Source of the DNA: Verrucomicrobiota bacterium
Lineage (GTDB): Bacteria > Verrucomicrobiota > Verrucomicrobiia > Opitutales > UBA953
Direction: 5' to 3'
Length of the DNA: 35,485 nt
Assembly (NCBI GenBank): GCA_026397965.1
Contig: JAPLTU010000068.1
Location: 1-35,485, forward strand
Shown: positions 15,189-22,475 of the stretch, piece after piece
Layout: each line of letters starts with the position of its first letter
Position numbering within the stretch: position 1 is the stretch's first letter
The notes under the pieces: model-generated
What the model saw: only the letters and a program-made list of their open reading frames with translations
Databases searched by the model: none
What the model was told of the DNA's origin: nothing
Made by a program: the position numbers and the translations under genes

Positions 15189-15794
15189 ATGATCGTCTCC
15201 CTCCGCGGCAAACTCATCGAAGCCGGCGTCCTGCGCGTCGTCATCGAGTCGTCGGGCGTGGGCTACGAGGTCAATGTGCCCGTCACCACCGCCGAGCGCC
15301 TGCCGAAGCTCGGTGCGGAAGTCTTTCTGCTCATTCACCACGTCTTTCGCGAAGATGGTCAGGCACTCTACGGCTTTGCCGTCGCCGAGGAACGCGAGTT
15401 CTTCAAACTACTCGTCGAGAAAGTTTCCGGAGTCGGCCCTAAGATGGCGCTTAATATTTTAAGCCGGATGGCTTTGCCCATTCTGCGTGATGCGATCCTG
15501 CGCGGCGACGTCGCCTTACTTTCCCAGTGCCCGGGCATCGGCAAGAAGACCGCTGAGCGCCTCGTTATGGAGCTTAAAGATAAGGTCGGCCTGGAAGGTC
15601 CGGGCGCAACGGTCGTCTCGACTTTGCCGGCGGCTTCGGCAGCTGCGCCGACCCCGGCCTCCGATGCCATGGCCGCGCTCATCGCGCTTGGATTCAAGCC
15701 GGCCGATGCCGATAAGGGCGTGCGGACCGCGCTGACGAAACTCGGTGCCGGTGCCAGTGCCGATCAGCTCGTGAAGGCTGCGCTCGGGCGCTGA
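15189..15794 (+). CDS. ruvA: Holliday junction branch migration protein RuvA
   Basis: The 201-residue product is full length. Domain I (OB fold) covers residues 1-63; domain II contains the two helix-hairpin-helix motifs VSGVGPKMALNIL (about 79-91) and CPGIGKKTAERLV (about 114-126). Domain III (about 155-201, AMAALIALGFKPADADKGV) is the RuvB-binding module, joined by an Ala/Pro-rich linker. RuvA holds Holliday junctions open for the RuvB motor during recombination. ruvB and ruvC are not in the window. The gene follows the methyltransferase by 30 bases. A 6-bp hairpin (15786-15791 with 15796-15801) spans its stop codon. Confidence 0.93.
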   Translation: MIVSLRGKLIEAGVLRVVIESSGVGYEVNVPVTTAERLPKLGAEVFLLIHHVFREDGQALYGFAVAEEREFFKLLVEKVSGVGPKMALNILSRMALPILRDAILRGDVALLSQCPGIGKKTAERLVMELKDKVGLEGPGATVVSTLPAASAAAPTPASDAMAALIALGFKPADADKGVRTALTKLGAGASADQLVKAALGR

Positions 15795-15810
15795 GGCGCC
15801 CTCGCGAGGG

Positions 15811-15882
15811 GACACGCTGGCAAGGGGACACGTGGGCATGGGGGAGGCTAAGTTGACCTGTTGATCGGTTGGCCGGTTGGCC
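15811..15882 (-). repeat. Octamer array G (9 units)
   Basis: Minus-strand order from 15882: GGCCAACC twice, GATCAACA, GGTCAACT, TAGCCTCC, CCCATGCC, CACGTGTC, CCCTTGCC, AGCGTGTC, then CCCT (15807-15810). All nine units are in phase. The array points to the 3' end of ruvA. Confidence 0.8.
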
Positions 15883-15899
15883 AGAAGAAAGACAACACG

Positions 15900-15931
15900 A
15901 CTTGACCCGTTGACCAGTGGGCCAGTTGGCC
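15900..15931 (-). repeat. Four extra GGCCAACT-type octamers
   Basis: Minus strand: GGCCAACT, GGCCCACT, GGTCAACG, GGTCAAGT. They lie 17 bases (two octamers plus one) upstream of array G, so the phase is lost between the two blocks. Confidence 0.65.
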
Positions 15932-15953
15932 AGGGAGACAAGGAATGTAATGG

Positions 15954-15980
15954 GTAGGGGCGTGATCACCATCACGTCCG
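15954..15980 (+). repeat. REP-like hairpin with GTAG foot
   Basis: GTAG at 15954-15957; 6-bp stem CGTGAT / ATCACG with a CACC loop, then TCCG. Inverted partner at 16052-16076. Confidence 0.6.
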
Positions 15981-16051
15981 TTCGCGACCGCAGATGGGGG
16001 CCTCATTCGCCCTTGGCTAAGACCCGATGACTTCTGGCTTCGGTCTCAAAC

Positions 16052-16076
16052 GGACGCGACGCAGTCGCGCCCCTGC
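16052..16076 (-). repeat. REP-like hairpin, inverted partner
   Basis: Same stem as 4554-4578, but the foot reads GCAG instead of GTAG on the minus strand, a likely decayed foot. Confidence 0.6.
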
Positions 16077-16100
16077 CCGATGCAACCGGTACATAATATA

Positions 16101-16281
16101 TTGGGAGACCGGGAACCGGAAAGTTAGCTGGGGAATTGGGTAGGGCGGGCTCTCCTAGCCCGCCGCTGAACTGGATATGATCCGTATGACCTTCAGGCGA
16201 ACGGACGGCTCGGAGAGCCGTCCCTACCCATTTGCATCCCTGGCCAACTGGCCAACTGGCCAACTGATCAACCGGTCAACT
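16101..16281. repeat. Long dispersed intergenic repeat, copy 2
   Basis: Homologous to 5872-6042, including both hairpins (16140-16164 and 16203-16227) and the GGCCAACT octamers. The second hairpin stem is perfect here. The 16077-16100 stretch before it shows nothing notable. Confidence 0.7.
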
Positions 16282-16293
16282 ATGTTGCCCCCT
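16250..16293 (+). repeat. Octamer array H (5 units)
   Basis: GGCCAACT (16250-16257), GGCCAACT, GATCAACC, GGTCAACT and ATGTTGCC (16282-16289), then CCCT (16290-16293). A sixth unit, TGGCCAAC-like, overlaps at 16242-16249. Relative to the nine-unit arrays the last group of octamers is shortened. It points toward the 3' end of dapB. Confidence 0.7.
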
Positions 16294-16298
16294 AACCC

Positions 16299-17042
16299 TT
16301 ACTTCAGTCCCAACACATCTTCCATGCCATACAGACCGGCAGGCTGGCTCGCAAGCCATCGGGCCGCGCGCACAGCGCCTCGCGCGAAGATCTCGCGATT
16401 GGAAGCCTTGTGCGTGAGTTCAAGGCGTTCGCCTTCGGCCGCAAAGAGTACGGTGTGGTCGCCCACGACGTCGCCGCCGCGAATGGCATGAACGCCGATC
16501 TCGTTGAGCGGGCGTTCGCCGACGAGTCCGTCGCGGCCATGCTTCAGGGTCTCGGTCGCAAGCTTACGTTCTTCGAGCAGAATCTTGAGGAGTGTCTCGG
16601 CGGTGCCGGAAGGAGCGTCCTTCTTTAGACGGTGGTGCATCTCGAGGACTTCGATATCCCAGCGTCCGGCATCGGCGAGCGACCGGGCCGCCTGGCGGAC
16701 CAGCGCGTTCAGCAGCGTGACGCCCACGGAGTAATTGCCGGCCCAGACGACCGGGAGTCCTTTGATAGCGGCTTGGATCGCGGCTTTTTCTTCGGCGGTG
16801 TGGCCGGTAGTGCCGATGACGAGCGGCTTCTTGTGTTGAGCGCAGAGCTGAGCGACGCCGAGCGTGACGGCGTGAAAAGAGAAATCGATGACGACGTCGA
16901 CGGCGCCAATGTGCGCAGCGAGGTTGTCGCCTTGGTCAACGGCCGCCGCGATGGCGCCCTGTTCGGACGGGGCGACGGAGAGGATGGCCTGGCCCATGCG
17001 ACCCTTGGCACCATTAAGAAGAATGCGGATAGGTTGGCTCAT
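16299..17042 (-). CDS. dapB: 4-hydroxy-tetrahydrodipicolinate reductase
   Basis: The 247-residue product reduces the DapA product on the way to diaminopimelate and lysine, using NAD(P)H. The nucleotide-binding motif NGAKGRMGQ (10-18) and the catalytic segment EMHHRLKKDAPSGTA (134-148), with His136/His137 and Lys140/141, are intact. The start codon overlaps the dapA stop as ATGA (17039-17042), so the two enzymes are probably made in a coupled manner. Array H and REP-like units lie directly downstream. Confidence 0.93.
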   Translation of the reverse strand: MSQPIRILLNGAKGRMGQAILSVAPSEQGAIAAAVDQGDNLAAHIGAVDVVIDFSFHAVTLGVAQLCAQHKKPLVIGTTGHTAEEKAAIQAAIKGLPVVWAGNYSVGVTLLNALVRQAARSLADAGRWDIEVLEMHHRLKKDAPSGTAETLLKILLEERKLATETLKHGRDGLVGERPLNEIGVHAIRGGDVVGDHTVLFAAEGERLELTHKASNREIFARGAVRAARWLASQPAGLYGMEDVLGLK

Positions 17043-17971
17043 CGGAAAGAGGCGAGGGTGGCGTCGGAGACCTTTTCGACTTGAAGACGATTGGCGTCAG
17101 ACATCTCGCAGAGCGGTAGGCGGACTTCAGCGGACTGGATGATCCCTTCGCGCTGCATGCAATGCTTCACGGGCACAGGATTAGGCTCGATGAATAGCGT
17201 CTTGAAAATCGCGGCGAGCTTTTCGTGCAAGACCCTGGCTTCAATGAATTGCTGGTGGCGCGCCAGGTTCGCCAATTTTGCGACGGGCCCGGGAATGAGA
17301 TTGGAAGCGACGGAGATGATGCCTTGGCCACCGACTTCAGCGAAGGGCAGGGTAAGGGAGTCGTCGCCGCTCAAGACGATGAACTCGGGGTCAGACTCGC
17401 GCACGAGGCGAGCGGCCTTGTCGACCTGACCGCCAGCTTCCTTGATGCCGATGATGTTCGGGTACTTCTGGCGCAGGCGCAGCGTGGTCTCGACCGTGAT
17501 CTCGACGCCGCAACGGCCTGGAATCGAATAAAGGATAATCGGCTTGGCGGTAGACTCGGCGAGGAGCGCGAAATGGCGGAAGAGGCCTTCTTGGCTAGGC
17601 TTGTTGTAATAAGGGGCGACCAGTAAAAAGGCATCGGCTCCCACTTCGTCCGCCCGCTTCGTCAGATCCAAGGCTTCGGTCGTGGCATTAGAACCCGTGC
17701 CAGCCATGACCGGGACGCGGCCCGCGGCAAACTCCACGGTGCGACGGATCACTTCGATATGTTCATCGTAATCAAGCGTGGGAGATTCGCCAGTCGTGCC
17801 TACCGCGACCAGCCCGTCGATGCCGTCATGAATTTGGAATTCGACCAACTTCTTCAAGTCATCCCAGGATACCGCTCCGTTGAGGAAGGGCGTGACCAAG
17901 GCCGTATGGGCTCCCACGAAGGCGCGGGGGCCAAAGGAGCGGCGAGAAGGGCTGGAACCAGGCGAAGACAT
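17039..17971 (-). CDS. dapA: 4-hydroxy-tetrahydrodipicolinate synthase
   Basis: The 310-residue TIM-barrel enzyme condenses pyruvate with aspartate semialdehyde. Visible residues are the GTTGES loop (58-63), Tyr148 in LYSIPGRCGVEI, Arg153, and the Schiff-base Lys177 in GIKEAGGQ. The position after PGR is Cys here where many homologues have Thr. The start at ATG 17971 is favoured; the open frame continues to 18166 but that part overlaps the next gene and is not conserved in type. It precedes dapB by a four-base overlap. Confidence 0.93.
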   Translation of the reverse strand: MSSPGSSPSRRSFGPRAFVGAHTALVTPFLNGAVSWDDLKKLVEFQIHDGIDGLVAVGTTGESPTLDYDEHIEVIRRTVEFAAGRVPVMAGTGSNATTEALDLTKRADEVGADAFLLVAPYYNKPSQEGLFRHFALLAESTAKPIILYSIPGRCGVEITVETTLRLRQKYPNIIGIKEAGGQVDKAARLVRESDPEFIVLSGDDSLTLPFAEVGGQGIISVASNLIPGPVAKLANLARHQQFIEARVLHEKLAAIFKTLFIEPNPVPVKHCMQREGIIQSAEVRLPLCEMSDANRLQVEKVSDATLASFR

Positions 17972-18035
17972 TGCGAAGTGATTTGACCTCAGAAACAACC
18001 GTCCCCTCCCAAAAGAGACAAACTCAAAACCCCGC

Positions 18036-18053
18036 CAGGCCTTTAGAAGCCTG
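18036..18053 (-). terminator. Possible weak terminator after the NHL gene
   Basis: A 7-bp stem with one G-T pair starts two bases after the stop codon of the NHL-repeat gene on the minus strand and is followed by GCGGGGTTTTGAG. The T-run is short. Confidence 0.4.
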
Positions 18054-18054
18054 A

Positions 18055-19107
18055 TTAAGGGGCCGGACCGATGAGGATTCGGTTGTTTTCCGTATCCGTC
18101 ACGTACAGGCGACCGTCTGGTCCGATGCGGGCGCCGTGGGGGCGATTGAGCTGCGTGCTGGCCCAACCCTGACCGACAGCCTGACCTTTTTTGCCGTTAC
18201 CAGCGATGGTGCGGATGGTCAGCTTCGCCGGATCAAAGAGGCGGAGGCAATGGTTCTCCGTGTCGAGGATGAGCACGTTACCCTTGGCGTCCATGGTCAC
18301 ATATTTCGGACCGCGCATCGTGGCCTCGGCGGCGGGGCCATCGGTCGCCGGACCAGCCTTGCCCGCCTTGTTCACGACGACGGTGACCTTGCCGTCCTTG
18401 ACGGCGGCAAGCGCGTTGCCTCCACGGAGCAGGACGTAGACCGTACCATCCGTAGCCGTGCAGGCCGCCCGGGCGTCGCCCATCGACGTATGCAGCGCGT
18501 CGTCGCCATCCTTCGGCAATCCCTTCTTACCATTGCCAGCGATGGTCGTGATTACTCTGGTCGCGAGGTCGATCTGGCGCACGCGGTGGTTACCGATGTC
18601 GGCGATGACCATGAATTTGCCGGTGGGGTCGATGACGCCGCACATCGGGATATTGAACTGCGCTTGGTCGGCGGGGCCGCCGTCGCCGGCGAAGCCAGAT
18701 TTACCTGTGCCGGCTAAGACCGTCGTACCGTGCGTCTTGGGGTCGAGGCGGATGATGCGATGTTGAAAACTATCGGAGGCGTAGATTGATCCGTCGGGCG
18801 CGATCGAGATATCGTGCATGCCGTTATAGACGGCCGGCGACAGGTCGAGGAGCTTAGCCGGGGCCGGCACTTTGGCACTCTTGGCCGTGCTGTTCCATTT
18901 TACGCCGGAGATGTACTCGATCTTGCCGTCGTGGAGATGAAAGATGCGATTCGCGGGCTGGAATTCGACCCCGTACGCGTCGCCTTTAGCGTCAAAGGCG
19001 ATGCTGAAAGGCTCGTGCAAGTCTTCGGCGCCTGGGAGTTTGACGACTTCGATGGCACCGCATGCCGTAGCGGTCAGGGCGAGGCTGGCGAGTAAACGGG
19101 GAAGCAT
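18055..19107 (-). CDS. Secreted NHL-repeat beta-propeller protein
   Basis: The 350-residue product has a signal peptide (about 1-18) and then repeated blades of the NHL type, for example ISIAPDGSIYASDSFQHRII, VIADIGNHRVRQIDL, NVLILDTENHCLRLFD and LYVTDTENNRILIG, with recurring TIAGNGKKG turns. Six blades can be counted roughly. NHL propellers bind proteins, RNA or ligands, and secreted bacterial ones are mostly of unknown role. It lies 83 bases upstream of dapA on the same strand, with a weak hairpin between them, and is not obviously related to lysine synthesis. Confidence 0.8.
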   Translation of the reverse strand: MLPRLLASLALTATACGAIEVVKLPGAEDLHEPFSIAFDAKGDAYGVEFQPANRIFHLHDGKIEYISGVKWNSTAKSAKVPAPAKLLDLSPAVYNGMHDISIAPDGSIYASDSFQHRIIRLDPKTHGTTVLAGTGKSGFAGDGGPADQAQFNIPMCGVIDPTGKFMVIADIGNHRVRQIDLATRVITTIAGNGKKGLPKDGDDALHTSMGDARAACTATDGTVYVLLRGGNALAAVKDGKVTVVVNKAGKAGPATDGPAAEATMRGPKYVTMDAKGNVLILDTENHCLRLFDPAKLTIRTIAGNGKKGQAVGQGWASTQLNRPHGARIGPDGRLYVTDTENNRILIGPAP

Positions 19108-19205
19108 GCACCACGCTTAGCCGTCCAGTTTCAGGATACAAGCCCAGCAGTCTGGAAAATGCATCGACCTCGAGGGTTTCTTATTCAACTTATCTTTTTA
19201 TCTCC

Positions 19206-19979
19206 GTGCCGAAAGCTCTCCCTCTCGTCGTCCGTGAACTTGGCGGCTCCGGCGCGCCACTCGTCGTCCTGCATGGCTTATTGGGTTCGTCGCGGAATTG
19301 GCAGTCGGCCGGCGTGGCGCTGGCGGAGCGGGGCCATCGCGTGCTGGCGCCGGATCTGCGTAATCACGGAGCTTCCCCTTGGGGCGAGGATTGTTCCTAT
19401 GCGGCCATGGCGGCGGATGTGATCGCACTTTTAGAGAAATCATCCTTCGGGCCCGTCCATCTGCTCGGGCATAGCATGGGCGGCAAGGTGGCGATGCGTC
19501 TGGTGATGGACCGGCCTGATTTGGTTGCTCGCCTCACCGTCGTCGATATCGCTCCCCGCGCTTACGCCGATCGCATCCGACAGGAATTCACGGCGATGAA
19601 CGCGTTGGACTTGTCCGAGATTAAATCGCGCAAGGATGCCGAAGAGAAACTTTCCACGGCGGTGCCGGAATGGGGGATGCGGCAATTTATCCTGACAAAC
19701 CTCGGCCAGGGTCCGGATGGGCGTTGGGCCTGGATGGTCAATCGGGAGGCGCTCACCCAGGCTTTACCGGAAATCCTTTCGAATCCGCTGGTGCCGGGGG
19801 AAAATTGGCCAGGGCCGACGCGTTTTATCCGCGGCGGCAAATCCCACTATATCAGCGATGCCGATGCGGTTCAGATCAAAGGCTATTTTCCGCAAGCTGA
19901 TGGGGTTACCTTGCCGGAAAGCGGACATAATCCGCATTTCGATGCTCGGGCTGGTTTTATCGATGCCGTGATGGCCTGA
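19206..19979 (+). CDS. Alpha/beta hydrolase, YbfF-like esterase
   Basis: The 257-residue cytoplasmic product starts at GTG 19206. The oxyanion-hole segment LHGLLGSSRNW (22-32), the nucleophile elbow GHSMGG with Ser90, and His241 in ESGHNPH are in place; Asp114 in VVDIAP is the likely acid, as in YbfF. LRNHGASPW (51-59) is also typical of this subfamily, which hydrolyses short acyl esters and acyl-CoA in vitro. It is divergent from the NHL gene at 19107, and its stop lies one base from the end of the convergent gene at 19981, so no terminator fits between them. Confidence 0.85.
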   Translation: MPKALPLVVRELGGSGAPLVVLHGLLGSSRNWQSAGVALAERGHRVLAPDLRNHGASPWGEDCSYAAMAADVIALLEKSSFGPVHLLGHSMGGKVAMRLVMDRPDLVARLTVVDIAPRAYADRIRQEFTAMNALDLSEIKSRKDAEEKLSTAVPEWGMRQFILTNLGQGPDGRWAWMVNREALTQALPEILSNPLVPGENWPGPTRFIRGGKSHYISDADAVQIKGYFPQADGVTLPESGHNPHFDARAGFIDAVMA

Positions 19980-19980
19980 C

Positions 19981-20628
19981 TTATCCGCGCGACCCCGAAA
20001 GTTGGCGATTCTTGTACCAGACAAAGACCGAGCCGAGCAGGGGAGTGCCGATTGTAAAAGCCACCAACGCGATCAGAAGCATATCCCAGCCGTCGCGCGG
20101 CGCCTCCGTGGACTTGGACAGTTCGATCAATGGCGACTCGTCTTCCGCAATCATCATTACCCAGCGCGGTTTTTGGGCGGGTACGCGCTCATCAACCAGC
20201 CAGAGGATGAACGTGTGCGGGCTCATCTCCGGGACGCGGAGGACAAACTTCGAAGTGTCAGGGACCCAGTTCCATTCCGCCATTTCGAGCCGATAGCTAT
20301 TGGCGAGTTCTTCGGGAGAATGTCCCAGCGGCGCCTCTGGATCGAGCTTTTGGGCGGTCGCATAAGTCGGCTCACCGGCGACTTTCGCAAGCGATCGTGT
20401 CTCCTTGCCACTGGAGAGCTCGAAGAAGCGCGGAGAGGCTTCCATCATTTGAGCACGATCTTGGATGTTGAAATTAGCTTCAGCATCAGCCGTGACCTTA
20501 AGCGTGCACGAGCCGTCGGGGTGGAGCTGAAGTTTTGCCAGCAGAAATTCGCCGTTATGGGCGCAAACAAACAAGGGGAGCAAAAGTGCTCCCCCGGTCA
20601 GGATGAATCTGCGGAGCGTGCGGATCAC
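19981..20628 (-). CDS. Exported single-pass membrane protein, unknown function
   Basis: The 215-residue product has an N-terminal signal peptide ending near VCAHNGE, an extracytoplasmic domain (23-180) without recognisable motifs, and one C-terminal membrane segment (about 180-203) followed by a short basic tail. It therefore looks anchored by its C-terminus. The HNGEFLLAKLQL start after the signal, His first, vaguely recalls metal-related exported proteins, but this is not enough for a call. GTG 20628 overlaps the stop of the preceding NHL gene as GTGA, which fixes the start and suggests that the two act together. Confidence 0.7.
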   Translation of the reverse strand: MIRTLRRFILTGGALLLPLFVCAHNGEFLLAKLQLHPDGSCTLKVTADAEANFNIQDRAQMMEASPRFFELSSGKETRSLAKVAGEPTYATAQKLDPEAPLGHSPEELANSYRLEMAEWNWVPDTSKFVLRVPEMSPHTFILWLVDERVPAQKPRWVMMIAEDESPLIELSKSTEAPRDGWDMLLIALVAFTIGTPLLGSVFVWYKNRQLSGSRG

Positions 20629-21626
20629 TTACGGTCCCAGCGTAGCACTCTGCCGAATTGATTCCACTCCGTTTCTAAGATATTTCCTTGGGCGTCGAAA
20701 GTGATGCCATGGGGCGAGGTCACCACGCCTTCGCGCCAGTCAGACGGGGGTACCTTGGGGGTATTGGTTTCCTTCTTGATGCCCTTGGCCTTGTCCTCGG
20801 CGATGCGGTCGTTATCGCCCATCGAGGCGACCATGGCGCCTTCCTTGTTCCAGACCGAGACGCGTCCGGCGATTTCGGCGACGCACATCAGGTCGCCGTT
20901 GAACGAGGCGGAGGAGGGGTTGCGTAGGCCGGTGTTGGCAATCATCTGCGGGTTGCCGCCGTCGAGGTCGAGGTGGAACATGCGGTTGTTGCCGCGGTCG
21001 AGGCAGAGCAGCCGGACCGGCGAGAAGCGCGGGTCGATAAAAATTTTATGGGTGTTAGCAAAGGCCTTGCCGTCCACCATCTGGGTGGGGCCGCCGAAGA
21101 TTTTCTTAAACTTACCCGTCTTATCGAAGACGAAGATCCAGCTCTTGCCGTAGCCGTCGACGATGTAGATGTCGCCATTTGGCGCTACGTCGCAGTTGGT
21201 GAGTTTCAGGGCGTTCTTGCCGTCCTTGGTCTTGCCTTGGGCTTCGGGAAAGGCGTCGGACTTGATTTCCATGACGATCGTGCCGTCGAGCTTCGCTTTG
21301 ATGAAGCGCTGTTCGCCGAGGACCGCCGCGAAGATGAACTCACCTTCTTCCGTCTTGCGGATGACGAAGCCGTGGAGCGACATCGGCAGGGCGAGGGTCT
21401 TGAGGTATTTACCGTTTTTTTCGTAAACTTGCAGGCCGGCGTCTTTATCTTGGACGCTGACGTAGAAGTTGCCCGCTGAGTCGACGGCGATTTCGCCGTG
21501 GCCGTTCCCGATCTGTTCCTTGCCGGGGGGCGTGCCGAAGAAATTAGGCACGAATTCATATTTTACATCGGCAGCTTGGGTGAGAGAGCACACGGCGAGG
21601 AGGGTTAGGATGCGGAGGGTGGACAT
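20625..21626 (-). CDS. Secreted NHL/SMP-30-like propeller protein
   Basis: The 333-residue product has a signal peptide (about 1-18, ending TQA-A) and a six-bladed propeller pattern with segments such as GEIAVDSAGNFYVSVQD, NCDVAPNGDIYIVDGYGKSWIFVFD and HGITFDAQGNILETEWNQFGRVLRWD. It resembles the peptidylglycine-lyase-like and NHL proteins common in Planctomycetes and Verrucomicrobia. ATG 21626 is chosen because upstream sequence in frame is low-complexity (Pro/Tyr/Phe) and derived from the C-rich tract. Translation appears coupled to the membrane protein downstream by a four-base overlap. Confidence 0.8.
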   Translation of the reverse strand: MSTLRILTLLAVCSLTQAADVKYEFVPNFFGTPPGKEQIGNGHGEIAVDSAGNFYVSVQDKDAGLQVYEKNGKYLKTLALPMSLHGFVIRKTEEGEFIFAAVLGEQRFIKAKLDGTIVMEIKSDAFPEAQGKTKDGKNALKLTNCDVAPNGDIYIVDGYGKSWIFVFDKTGKFKKIFGGPTQMVDGKAFANTHKIFIDPRFSPVRLLCLDRGNNRMFHLDLDGGNPQMIANTGLRNPSSASFNGDLMCVAEIAGRVSVWNKEGAMVASMGDNDRIAEDKAKGIKKETNTPKVPPSDWREGVVTSPHGITFDAQGNILETEWNQFGRVLRWDRK

Positions 21627-21628
21627 GG

Positions 21629-21665
21629 GGAAATAGGGCTGGGGGTAGGGAAAGGGGTAGGGGCT
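21629..21665. repeat. G-rich tract (GGGGTA/GGGAAA) before the NHL gene
   Basis: Six runs of three to five G, separated by 1-3 bases, lie in the plus strand directly upstream of the NHL start. The NHL transcript would carry the C-rich complement in its leader. A similar C-rich stretch in plus orientation is at 21747-21775, before the DUF1080 ATG, so the divergent region 21627-21781 is roughly symmetrical. Confidence 0.5.
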
Positions 21666-21781
21666 GGCGCGACAGCTTGCAAATGGATTACGGCAGGCGG
21701 AAACCCGTTTTCGGCATCGCTCTTTTATTGTATCTTTTGATTCGACCTCTATCCCTACCGCTACCCCTAAACCCAACGCAC

Positions 21782-22399
21782 ATGAAATCCCTCCGTTTCC
21801 TTGCGGCTCTCGCTGCTCTCATCGCCTCGGCCTCCGCCGCTGAGCCAAAGCTCGAGTCTGCCTTTAATGGTAAAGATCTCGCCGGCTGGAAGACTTCTGG
21901 CGACGACGCCTTCTGGACCGCCGCCGATGGAGTTCTCACGGGCGAGAACAAGGAAGCTTTCAAGGACTACAAAAAGGGCAATATGCTCTATACCGAGAAG
22001 TCCTACCAGGACGTCATCATCGAGTGCGAATGCCGTTTCAGCGGCGAAATCGACAGCGGCATCATGGTTCGCAAGGACGCCGCCGGTAAGAAGGACATCC
22101 AGATGCAGATCGGCGTTTCTCGTTCCCTTAAGAAGGACATGACCGGCGCTTTCTATATCGGTAAGTATCCTGAAGCTGGTTGGGCTCCGAAGGTCGCCGC
22201 GCTCTGGAAGAATAACGAATGGAACAAGATTCGCTTTCAGGCCAAAGGCGACACCTACACCGTCTGGATCAACGGCGAGCAGGTCGCCAACTACGTCGAC
22301 GTAGGTTACCCAAAGGCTGCTCCGATTGGCCTCCAGGTCCACGGCGGCGTGAAGATGAAGGTCGAGTATCGCAACATTGCGGTCGCCGAAATCAAGTAA
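21782..22399 (+). CDS. DUF1080 secreted protein (3-keto-disaccharide hydrolase-like domain)
   Basis: The 205-residue product has a signal peptide (1-20, ASASAA) followed by a DUF1080 domain. Its hallmarks are LESAFNGKDLAGWKTSG at the start, FWTAADGVLTGENK, and later ECRFSGEIDSGIMVRKD and WNKIRFQAKGDTYTVWINGEQVANYVD. The domain is a concanavalin-like beta sandwich and is named for 3-keto-disaccharide hydrolases; whether this copy is an enzyme or a glycan binder is not clear. Length is that of a single-domain member. ATG 21782 places the signal peptide correctly. It ends at a strong bidirectional terminator. Confidence 0.85.
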   Translation: MKSLRFLAALAALIASASAAEPKLESAFNGKDLAGWKTSGDDAFWTAADGVLTGENKEAFKDYKKGNMLYTEKSYQDVIIECECRFSGEIDSGIMVRKDAAGKKDIQMQIGVSRSLKKDMTGAFYIGKYPEAGWAPKVAALWKNNEWNKIRFQAKGDTYTVWINGEQVANYVDVGYPKAAPIGLQVHGGVKMKVEYRNIAVAEIK

Positions 22400-22412
22400 G
22401 CTTCGGCTCGAT

Positions 22413-22456
22413 TTAAACAAAGCAGGGCGGGAGCAATCCCGCCCTGCTTTGTTTAA
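22413..22456. terminator. Bidirectional terminator, perfect 20-bp stem
   Basis: Stem 22413-22432 pairs perfectly with 22437-22456 around the GNRA-type loop GCAA. A/T-rich outer ends give A-runs and T-runs on both sides. It serves both the DUF1080 gene (+) and the lipoprotein gene (-), which converge here. Confidence 0.9.
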
Positions 22457-22475
22457 GGGAAAAATGAAGCGGGCG

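Noticed and set aside
16052-16076. Transposon end of a new insertion sequence
   Set aside because: The unit matches the REP-like hairpin at 4554-4578 and has no transposase or target duplication nearby.
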